NCBI GenBank assembly: GCA_037951105.1
Contig: JBAMJV010003810.1
Location: 1-64,000, forward strand
Source of the DNA: Echinarachnius parma
Taxonomy: Eukaryota; Echinodermata; Echinoidea; Clypeasteroida; Echinarachniidae
Length of the DNA stretch: 64,000 bases
Reading direction: 5' to 3'
Made by a program: the position numbers and the translations under genes. Positions 22,796-35,045 of the stretch are shown here, in pieces. Under the pieces are notes generated by a model, which worked only from the letters and a program-made list of their open reading frames with translations, searched no databases and was not told the origin of the DNA. Position 1 is the first letter of the stretch, and each line of letters begins with the position of its first letter.

Positions 22796-23759
22796 TCTGT
22801 CTATAGACAAGTTTGAGAAATCAATATACAGTTGTCACATTACTTGTTTCCCCTAGGTGGTCACTATACACAGGTTTACCTCCATAAATTATATACTATA
22901 CCCTTATTTTATTGATGGGATTTGCTTAGGGATCTACAACGGGGATTATAATTATTGCAAACATTTGAATATTTGTGTACTATTATTGTTGTAGAAGAAC
23001 AAAGGATAACATTGAATAGAGATATACAGAACACTTTTGACTCGCATGCTCTAGAGAATTCTACAAAAACACAGAGACTAAAAAGTCTACCGTTATTTAA
23101 TTGATGGGTTTTGCTAGAAGCAGAGATGCCAACCTCTTGACACAAAAAAACAGACTGAATATCCTAAAAAATCAGATTTTGGAGAGAAAAACCAGATTTT
23201 CATGAAAACTCGACACTACCACTGGCCCGTTGGCCCCGGGGCCTGTAAAATGTCAGGAAAATGTATTACTGGTAAGAGCGGGCAAGCAAAATGTTTGCTC
23301 TTTCATGAACATTTAATGAGCAGCCAACCTCGAGGTAAACAAATCTTTTTTTTGCGAAGCCAATTTGTGCATCAAAAATACTCCGCTAATATAAAAGTTG
23401 GTTCAGTCGGTCACACAACATTTTATGAGTTTGTTTTGTTTTTTTGTGATACATTTAAAATACCTAACTTTAGCAATCGTTTATCAGGGTTCTACGTAGT
23501 TCTTTTTGCCATTTTCTGACCGTTACTATAGAATGGGGGGGGGGGGGAAAGGAAATAAATAAATAAATAAATACATTTTTAAAAAATTTAAAAAATAAAA
23601 TAAAATAATCTTTTTTTTCTTTCTTTTTTTTTCTTCAAAAAACATATTTTTTGCTAAGAAAACGTACTGTCGTATTTTCATCAACAAAACATACTAAATA
23701 CAATAAAATCGTACTAGTTGGCATCTCTGTAGAAGATCTACAATATAGGGTTAACTTAC

Positions 23760-25059
23760 TGACATCCTTGGTCTTCAGACTGATGGTACGAGGCTCCCCT
23801 CTGCCCGCCTGGTTATAACCCATCACGGAGATACGGTAGCTGGTGCCTGGAAGGAGACTACCAAGTTTGAGGCTTGTGTCAAACGGACTGTCTAGGAGCT
23901 CGTCCTTTACAGGTCTGCTCCCACCAACTACAACGGAATACAAATGATACAAATGACACAATTTGAGCATTAAAACAAGCAAACGAACAAACAAACAAAC
24001 AAACAAACAAACAAACAAACAGAAAGTCCAACTCACTCTGTTGATGAGTGACCACATATCCCTGTATGTCTCCGCTCTCTGGTGGATCCCATTTGATGAG
24101 CATTGCCCTAGTCCAGGTAAGCAAAGCAAAGCAAACAAACACACACACAAACAAACAAACAAACAAACAAACAAACAAACAAACAGAAAGTCCAACTCAC
24201 TCTGTTGATGAGTGACCACATATCCCTGTATGTCTCTACTCTCTGGTGGATCCCATTTGATGAGCATTGCCCTAGTCCAGGTAAGCAAGGCAAAGCAAGC
24301 AAACAAACAAACAAACAAACAAACAAACAGAAAGCCCAACTCACTCTGTTGATGAGTGACCACATATCCCTGTATGTCTCCGCTCTCTGGTGGATCCCAT
24401 TTGATGAGCATTGTCCTAGTCCAGGTAAGCAAAGCAAACAAACAAACAAACAAACAAACAAACAAACAAACAAACAAACAGAAAGTCAAACTCACTCTGT
24501 TGATAAGTGACCACATATCCCTGTATGTCTCTACTCTCTGGTGGATCCCATTTGATGAGCATTGCCCTAGTCCAGGTAAGCAAGGCAAAGCAAGCAAACA
24601 AACAAACAAATACACAAACAAACAAACAGAAAGCCCAACTCACTCTGTTGATGAGTGACCACATATCCCTGTATGTCTCCACTCTCTGGTGGATCCCATT
24701 TGATGAGCATTGCCCTAGTCCAGGTAAGCAAAGCAAAGCAAAGCAAAGCAATGCAACCAAACAAACAAACAGAAAGTCCAACTCACTCTGTTATGAGTGA
24801 CCACATATCCCTGTATGTCTCTACTCTCTGGTGGATCCCATTTGATGAGCATTGCCCTAGCCCAGGTAAGCAAAGCAAAGCAAACAAACAAACAAACAAA
24901 CAAACAAATACATAAACAAACAAACAAACAGAAAGTCCAACTCACTCTGTTGATGAGTGACCACATATCCCTGTATGTCTCCACTCTCTGGTGGATCCCA
25001 TTTGATGAGCATTGTCCTGGCCCAGGCACGCACTTTCATCTTCCTCACTGCGGATGGCA
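23760..25059 (-). CDS. FN3 domain (exons E21+E22)
   Basis: E21 (24946-25059) encodes VRKMKVRAWARTMLIKWDPP and GYVVTHQQ. E22 (23760-23927) encodes DTSLKLGSLLPGTSYRISVM and the G strand. The intron holds six partial copies of E21 in (CAAA)n repeats. The last FN3 seen in this gene. Confidence 0.82.
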
Positions 25060-26395
25060 CTGTCACAAGAAAAAGCCATGACATTAATATACAATTATTT
25101 ATTCACACTTTTTAAATAGTATAACTTTTGTTTACGATGATACTGTTGGTTTTCAACGTCTTCAGAAGAGAATTTAGATTTCTGAAAAAAATAAAACTAT
25201 CCCACTTGGCATTGTCATTGTCAAAAGAAAGATTATGGCACAATTAAATGTAAAATTGACGCAGTTCTATATTACCCAATTTATTTAAACAATTAAACAA
25301 ATAACAAAAATAAATGGCGATTCCATAATTAATTAAACAACAGGTTTTGGACCCATAGAAGCAAAAGCTTGTTAATTGGGGTCATTTTACAAAGATATAC
25401 TTATATTTGTACTTACATTCTCCCGACACAGACACAGTGAGAGGGAAGGAGCTGTACCCCTCCCCACCATCCCCACTGGCTATCACAGTCACCCGGTATT
25501 CAGTGCCCCGAATCAAGCCAAATATTTCACAGTTGGTTGTGGTGGACAGACAGTTGAGTGGTCTCACCCCAGGTAATGCATTCATGGGCTGAACCACAAC
25601 CTGCGTTCAATAGGAATCATAAGGATAACATCAAAAGGAATTTCAACAGTACATGTACGTAAGGGTGTTTTCACAGATCACCGGGTAGCGTAAACCGATC
25701 CCAAAGGATGGACAATTTGCGAAAACAAATTATGCGGTGGTGAAAGTTGTCTCCATTGCTGCATGCACACAACTTTCTGCCGGATCCCCTAACAAGAAAC
25801 GCATTAGCAAAACAACAAACACATACAAGCACATACACAGCAAGAAACACATACGAATGGAGACTAATGGATTGAAAATGTTGCTCTCCGTTGGGCATCC
25901 ATTAACACTATCCGGTGATATATGAAAAGGGCTTTAGTAGCAAAGGTATACAAATACTAACTACGTCCAGTATTAATAGTGCTCAAGATATGTTTTAATC
26001 ACAATTCACATCTTTTACGTTTGCCACCATTATTCAGGCATAGAAGATTTATAGTAGTACTTCATTTATAAAGCGCTATTAATATGATTAATTATTAATG
26101 CTTTCTACATGGATTTAAAACTATAAACATGATCATCTCCAAATTACAAAAAAGTGACTTAGCACCCTTCTATTTCTCAACCAGCGATATAGCTTTGATG
26201 AGATGTTTAGGTGAATAGTTGTCCTTACCCTATATCCATAGACATTGCCATATGATGGCCTCTTGGGGAGGGGTGTCCAGGTCACATTGATAGATGTTGG
26301 TGAGATCATGTTGATGGCAACTTTAGTTGGGGCATCAGGAACGGCCAAGCCTGCAAAAGACACATAATTTTAAACTTGTTTCTTATCATATTTTT

Positions 26396-26470
<75 letters not shown>

Positions 26471-26505
26471 CATCATCATCATCATCGTCATCGTCATCGT
26501 CATCA

Positions 26506-26556
<51 letters not shown>

Positions 26557-29500
26557 CCGTCACCATCACCATCACCATTAGTGATCACCATCACCATCAT
26601 CATCATCCCCATCGTTACCACCACCGCCATCATTTTTTATACTCATTAACGCGATCAGGTACATAAAAGCCAAGATCTCAGAGGAAGGGGGGGGGGGAGG
26701 GTCCCTTTGAGTCCCCCCCCCCTGTCTTTTTAGTGTTACAAGCCCTTTTTGATACATAAAAACTGGAAAATATGATGTAGGAACTTCTTATTAATATAAT
26801 ACCAACTACATGTAGCTTTCCACTTACCGGCTTCCTCAACACCCACAGTGATGATATCAGGTACGGGTCCTAGGCCAATGTCATTGCCCGCTTGGATCAT
26901 GACCTCATACGGCATTAGAGACGGATCTACTGCCAAGGAAACCCCAGTCTGACGGAAATCGACCACGGTCAACATTTGGCCGAACTGTTGATTTGCTCCA
27001 CGCCAGTCAACGATGTAGTAAAATCCTGGCCCATTGGTTTCCCACTTGTTCAGGGGCTGAAAGGTAAGCAAAATAGGGGAATAGAAAACTTTATTAAAGG
27101 GTACCACCACCCAAAAATAATATTCTTACAAATGAAAGGTAAACATCTTTAGTAGTCCATTCCACCAAAAAGTTCAGAAAAATATTAAGGTTTCCAGAAT
27201 TGGAAAACGCGGCATCATTCTAAAGCATGCGTTCATGGGTCTGCATATACAAAGACTACCTTTGTCCAGGGCGAACGAATCGTCCGGGATTCTATTGTCT
27301 CAAAACGTACGCGTGAATAGAATTGGCGCACTCTCAGACGTTGGCCGCATACGGAACCATCAGATAATGATGGTTCCGTACGTGAGCTAGGGTAATTAAT
27401 TGTATTGTTTATGAATTACACAACCCTAAAAGCAAAGTGTTAAGCATCTATTTAATATCACACAACGGTACCAAAACATACAGTTATTTGTTGTTCTTTA
27501 CCTGGTGGTCCCCTTTAATGCTCCAAATACCTCAAGTCAATTATGATATTCTAACTTTCAAACCTAAGTTTTTGGTCATCAGTATCAGTGATTGATGATA
27601 GACCAAGGCCTGTACTAGACTGTAATCAATGTACTAGTAGTAATACTAGACCCTGGTTTTCCTCTTAACCCCTTGCCCGTTGTAACCTGCTGTGCTATAT
27701 GTACAAAGTCTATGGGAATTGCAGAATCTCAAAGGGAACGGGTTAAAGTTGTAGTGAGATAGCAGTGGGATAATAAGTCAATCAATATTACCTGCCAGGT
27801 AATGTTGATGTTGCTGTTATCATCCAACACTAACGCTTCCACATCGGCGGGGTTGCGGGACGGCGGTGCCGGATCCAGATAGACGGGTTTTGAAGCCTCG
27901 CTGGGCTCTGATTCTCCGAACTCATTCAACGCTCGTGCCCGCACGTAGTAGGCAAAGTACGGCAGCAGGGCGATAGTGGTGCTGATCTGCGATGAATCTC
28001 CAGGGACAAATCGTTCCACAACCTGCCAGGGGACCTCTGCCTCTGGACTGCTGTACTCCACGGTGTAAGATGAGATTGGGGCGTTGCCGTCAAATGGAGC
28101 ATCAAACGTGACACTAACCTCCAGATGTTGATCCGTTTTAGTCACAGTAGGGGCAGAGGGTGGCGAGGGGACAGCTGTAATAAAAACAACAACATTATAT
28201 AATCAATACATCTTCACTTATCATATTTCTGAGTTCTACATACCAAGACAATTTTAACTTGATTTATAATATAGTGTCTTTATGATACAATATTATCTCT
28301 ATGTGCTTTACACTATGAACACCCCAGTTATAGGATACAATGCCAGCCCGCACACATGCCCTGTTGTGAGCTGAATGGAATCATTGTTACTGCTAAGCAT
28401 ATCGGTAGACACCAATATCTATGGTAAAGTATCAAACAACAAGGCTTTATCTGGTAATCCTATTCATGAGGGTGACAACATAAACTTTGGTGTCAAACCC
28501 AATCCTAATATTTTGGAGGAAGAATTTAAACTTACTCTGTATTCTTAGCTGCACTGCGTCACCTGCGGTGTCTATTGCTGTCTCTGCGATGCAGCTATAT
28601 ACCCCTCTATCTTCCAACGTAATGGATTCAATCGTCAAGGAGTAATCAGCACTAAGCGTTTCGTTGATGACGACATCGTAGACCTCGGTAACATCACGTG
28701 TCCAGTATACACGGGTCAATGAATGGTCATGGGTGACACGACACGGCAGAGTCACAGTAGAACCAAGGGTGGTACTCACGGAGGGAGAATTGATGCTTAC
28801 AAAGATCGGATCTATGGGGGAGATTTTGAAAGGAGAGGCATTTTAGTTACAGCAAATGTCTCAATTTGCATAGAACCCATTTTCTACGAAATTTGTCCTA
28901 TTTGAGAGTTTGATTTTGTGAACATCATCATGCATTGGAAAAAAGGGATGAAATCTCTCCATAAATGCAATGTTTACTTTTGATCTCATATATTTCTTGC
29001 AGTGACACAACCCTCAGACACTTCAACATTATCAGGTCTGTTTGGTACTGCACTGGTAGAACTTAAAGGGCAATGAAACCCAAGCAAAATGTTGCTTTCA
29101 TAGTCTTGAAGAGATTAAGAAGAAGAATCTCTTAAAGTTAGAGCAGAATCGGGTAAGAAACATGAAAACTACGGCTCTTTGAAGATGTCCATTTATTCCT
29201 AGGGGAACTCAAATTGGCAACGCACTCTGATAAGTGTGTGGACAACTCCCCATATGCTTTGTACACAAATGTTCCCATTTTTACAGTTTTCTTCATAGTC
29301 ACATTTTTCCATTCCCCCAACTCATGAAATGTTATGTATAAAAGCATTCTACAAAACATATGTTGAACTCAAACGAAGGGTAAACATACATTTTGAGAAA
29401 ATTTAACAAAACTGAAATTTTGTGTACAAAATGTATGGGGAGTTGTCCACAACTTTGCCAGAGCGCGTTGCCAATTTGAGTCACTCGAAGAAATACATGG

Positions 29501-32500
29501 CTCTTTTCAAAGAGCCATAGTTTTCTTATTTCTTGACCGATTGTGCTCAAATTTTCAGAGACTATTCATTATATTTAGTGTCTTATAGTGTATACAACAA
29601 TTTGTCTGGATTTCATTGTCCTTTAAGTGTGGGAAGTAGAAGCAAAGCAAACAATGATTGGCAATTTGGCATGTTGTTTGTAAAAAGAGAAAACCCATTC
29701 CAAGTTTACCATTACAAAAGATTCATTATCCTAGGAGTAATTGTCCGAATAAAACTGACTACTAACCTCTTACACTGACTCAACTCTCTGGTGTTTTGAC
29801 GTTATGAAGCCCACTTGAGATTATGCACATGTATAAAGCCAAAAGGAAGGCTAGTAGACCGGTCGATTTTTATAAAGATATCCACTCCATACAAACCATC
29901 TACAAATGGAATACGAGTATTATCATTGTCTGCAAACAATGGGCTACTAACCTCTTACACTGACCCGACTCTCAGATGTTTTGACGTTATGAGGCCATTA
30001 CAGATGATGCACGGATAAAAGACAGAGTGGGATAAGGAGGCAATTAAAGCGAACAATGATTGACTTGTTTGACATTATAAAGACAACTGCTCCATGTTTA
30101 CCATCTACAAATGATTTATCCTAGGTGCAATTATACAGCTTACTAACCTCTTACACTGACCCGACTCTCAGATGTTTTGATGTTATGCGGCCCGTTGGAG
30201 ATGATGCACTGATAGAACCCAGCGTGAGATTGGGAGGCAGAAGGGATGATGATGGACTTGTTATCCGCCATGAAGATGTCCGCTCGGTAATCAATCTAAA
30301 ATGTGATTCATTATGATACAAAAAGCAATATGGCAGCAATAAGTAAGAATAACTTTCTAGATTCCTATTAAAACAGTTTTTGTAGCGATTAAAATTAATG
30401 CGTTCATTATAAGCTTACAAAACAGTTATTGAGGGCTGGAAAACAGCCACAAAACTGCTAGTCCATTGTTACTGAACAAATAAGGGAGAAATCCCTGGCA
30501 CATGGCAGAAAGCACGACCACAGAAGTTTGTAATTTTTACTGTTATAATAAATTACAGTCTGCCACAACAAAATGATTGCATCAATCAAAACTAATTAAG
30601 TAACACAAGTTAATCTTGAGAAATCTTCAGCACCTAGAAAGCTCAAGATTTCGTCCATAATGTGTACGTATATATTTTACAAAGCTAGCTAAATTGAGAC
30701 TCGGAAGAGTACACTATTGTTCACTCTCCCCTTGAATCCAGACTTGTTCCCTTGGAAACATTGCAAATCCAATAGGGTTAACCAATTCAGGACTGGTCCA
30801 GAATAGACTAGACAGCCCAGTCTATGAAGAACTATCAACATCAACAAACAGTCTTCCATAGGTTAAGACAGGCTACATAAGTTCCAGTTGGTAATGGGTT
30901 AAATTTGCAATTTATCTCCCTGTTCCCTTACCTCCAGCTGATTAAATCTCCATGACAACGTGGGCTGGGGGAAACCAGCCGCCTCACAGGGAAGCACCAG
31001 ACTGTTGCCTAGCAACACATCTAGGGATGGAGGGGGCTTGGTTGTGAAGGCTAGCATGGGAGCTGAAAGAATGAGCAGGACATTTAATAAAAAGTTTATA
31101 CAGTTGAACAAGCTTACGCAACCTGTTTCTACAACCACTTTTCTACAAAGACCACTAGTCTAAAAAGACAACTGAAATGAGTAGATGTTACTTCTTTTAA
31201 GGAACATGCAAGTTCCAAACTAAGAATCATTATCTGAATCACTTGTGTGGTGTTTATAAAGTAAGGTTTGTATAAATAAATAAATAACAACAAATATCAG
31301 TTAGGTGGAAAGTTATGTGCCTAAATTTCAATAAACAGTTTCAGAGAAGACTCACGCCCTTATCTCTAGATTCATTCAGTTTCTCATTCCACACCCTGTA
31401 TAAAAGGGTCTGTATTATGGTGTTTTTTTTTTTTTTTTTGAACCACATCGGGTCTTATTTATTTCAAAATAATTTCACAAATCAGTATATAATCAGAAAC
31501 AGAACAAGTATCACATATCATTCACAAATAACTAATAAATCTATTCCAATCATGGAGATCTACAAATAGGCATTGTTTTTGTTTATTCTTTTCAATTTGG
31601 TATCGTTTTTCTATAATCAAACGAAAAGTATGAATGAAATCATTTTCTTTAATTCTTCTTCCATTTTCATAAGTAATTATTAATCTATATATTGAAAGTA
31701 ACGCATAATTTAATGACAAGTCAACCAAATTTGTTTTCTTAAAATCATATCCTATAATAGTAATTTTTGGATTTATAACAAAATTATTATCGTACAAATA
31801 TTGTTTTAAAACATTTTCTAGATATCTCCAAAACGGAATTATGCTTATACAGTAAAAGAACATGTGAATCAATGAACCAGGTTGAGAACAAAATGGACAT
31901 TCATTACATTCCTTAATGTTCCATTTGTACAAATTATCTGGTGTGATCAAAATATTATACATGAAATTAAAATTAAATTGAATCAATGTATTATCTTGTA
32001 TTTGCTTAAGTTTAAACCCCCATATATGATTCCAATCAACTAAATCATCCAAAATCATCAATTCTGTCCAATATTTAACGGCTCTTGAAACTTCAACTGT
32101 ATTTGAACGTAATTGTTGGTAAATAACTCTTGATTTAATTTTAGGAGATATATTTGTATTTTCAAAATTATAATTATTTCCATTCTCATTAACTGTGTCG
32201 GACACAAAAGTTTTAAATGCATCTACATCGTTATTTTGTAAATGTATTGACCATAAATTATTTATAACAAAACAACACTTTCCATATTCTAAAAACAGTC
32301 TACCGTCCAAATATTGTAATTTTTCTTTTAAGACTGACATTGGCATAATTCCATTTTCATCTAATATATCCCCTACAAATAATATACCTGACTTGATCCA
32401 ATTATTAAAGATCAACATTTCACCATTATATCTTATGTGCGTATTCAACCACAGCATTTCTTTACTTATTTCTTCACTACTATTCAAAGCAAGTATATCT

Positions 32501-35000
32501 TTAAAATAAAATTCTTGTTTATACCAAAAGTAAGTATATAAAATATCACAATAAAACCCTGGTAACTTTCTTTGTAATGACAACATAAATTTATGATCAC
32601 ATCGACAATTTAAAACTACTTTAACTCCACCAATTTTTTGTAACCAATATTCAAAAATCCATTTCCATTTTCCTTTTGTAACATCAACAAATTTACTGAA
32701 CCATTTCAATTTCACGCTATTAAAATACATCGAAAGATCTATCATATTTAGCCCCCCCTTCGAGGTGTCATTTATTACATTTGATTTTTTGACTCTCGAT
32801 ACAGAACTGCCCCAAAGAAATTCAAATAATAATTTATCAATTTTTTTATCATGTCTACTGGACACAAAATAACATGCGCTGTATAAATCAATTTTGACAA
32901 AACGAATGTTTTCAAAATTAACATTTTACCTTTATACGTTAAGTATCTATTTTTCCACATATCCAATGTTCTTTTTATCTTTAAAACTTTATCTTCAGAC
33001 CAGTTAAAATCTCTACTGATTGGCTTACTTCTAGAAAAATAAATCCCTAAACACTTTACAAATCTATCTTCCCATGGAATGTCTAACACATTTTCTACCG
33101 GTTGACATTCTCCTAGCCACAAAGCTTTAGTCTTTTGTTTATTCAATATAACTCCAGCTTTCCCCCCGAATTCGTCTATTAACTGTATTGCTACATTTCC
33201 AGAGTTTATATTATTCATAAATAGAGTCATATCATCTGCTAACTGACATATCTTAATTTCTTTATTTAAATGTCCTATTTCAATACCATGTATATTATTA
33301 TCATTTCTTATTTTATTTGCTATTACTTCTACAGCCAAAATAAATAATAATGCAGATAGTGGGCACCCCTGTCTAATCCCACGTGACGGACATATATTTT
33401 CTGTAAACCAACCATTTAATATGACTGAATTAAAAATGTCTGTATACAATAAATCAACCCATCTTAAAAAGTTATCTCGAAATCCATATTTACGAAGGCA
33501 ACATTTAATAAAATTCCATTCCAAAGTATCGAAAGCTTTATAAAAGTCAACACAAATTAAACTTCCATTTAACTTATTTAAATCAATATAATCAATAACG
33601 TCTTGTATAAGTCTAGTATTGTTTATTGCATTACGACCTTTAACTTAACCAACTTGATCTTCATTAATAAGAACGTGTAGAACCCCTTGTAATCGGTTTG
33701 CTAAAACTGCTGCTACTAATTTGTAATCTATGTTTAATAACGTTATCGGCCTCCAGTTATTTAAGTTTTCCCTCTCTCCACTTTTAAACAATAGTGTAAT
33801 TATTCCCTTCCGTTGTGAGTAACCTAGTTTACCCTCATTAAAACATTCATTTATACTTTTAATTAACAAATCTTTTATTTCACTCCAAAATTATGGTATT
33901 ATGGTGTTGAATTTGGAATATTTCAGGCATTTTGTAATTCAGTTAAATATATATACATTTTTATTATAATGGTTTATGATACACAAACGGCGAATACATT
34001 TATACAATTTAACTCACCAACAACTGAAACTTGACTAGCAGCCGTCTTGGTTTCCCCACCTGCCTGGTTGAATGCTCGACATTCATAGGTTCCCGTGTTT
34101 GACAGGTCAGTAGGGTCAATGGTCAGATGACCATTCTCAGCCAACTCGATTTGGTTGCTTTCGTATATCTAGCAAAAATTGAACATAAGCATACAGGAAA
34201 CTGACCATGAATATGTTAAATAAATGAAACCAAGCAAAGGACTTTCCTATTGTCTCTTGGCTAAATAGTCCGTTTTCAAGCAATCTAGTAATCAAATAAA
34301 ACAAATGAAGGTGTATAAATTACAAATTGTGCACTGTTAACCCTTTCCCATCAAGATTCTGAAATAATGATAGACTTTGTACATACATGTAGTCCACCAG
34401 GTTCATGAAGGCAAGAGGTTCCAAATGAAGATTTCATGACGATTCTCACTAAAAGCTGAATCAATGAAAATTAACTATTCATAAAAGTTAGTGATCACTA
34501 AGAAATCACACAAAAGTATAAACAAGCATTCTACGTACCTGCTGATTGTTGAAGAACCAGACGATGCGAGGTGGAGGTGCGCCCTCTGCTGAGCATGGAA
34601 GGAACAGTCTACTGCCCACAAGGATGCGCATGGTCTCTGGGGGAGTCTGCACAATCTCCAGGTATGGAGGTGGAGTTGTTGTTGGCTCTGCATTCATAGA
34701 TAAGAAAATTATATCATAGTTCATGGGTTTTTTCTCCACTTGAAACTTGAAAAAAAGAATTCATTACATGTATTTAATAGAAAAACACTTACATTGAAGA
34801 GTTATTCTTATTTTCTATGCTGGTAGCTGGAATCAATACTAGATAAACAATTAAATATGCTATATTCATCATCATCATCATCACCATCATGATGATCATC
34901 ATGATGGTCATCATCATTATCATCAACTTCTTCATCATCATCGTCGTCATCATCATCACCATAATCATCATTATCATCAACTTCTTCATTATCGTCGTCA

Positions 35001-35045
<45 letters not shown>

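Noticed and set aside
24037-24860. E21 copies as mutually exclusive alternative exons
   Set aside because: The copy between its nearest ag and the donor is 71 nt. It enters phase 1 but leaves phase 0, so it cannot join E22 in frame. The acceptor tract is also weak.
23963-25081. Plus- and minus-strand frames rich in TNKQ and LFVC repeats
   Set aside because: They arise from (CAAA)n and tandem E21 copies; only E21 and E22 join the FN3 gene in frame.
26306-26633. Long frames with poly-Asn, poly-Asp, poly-Tyr and Met-Thr runs
   Set aside because: They are translations of the (TAA)n/(TCG)n microsatellite in an intron and occur on both strands.
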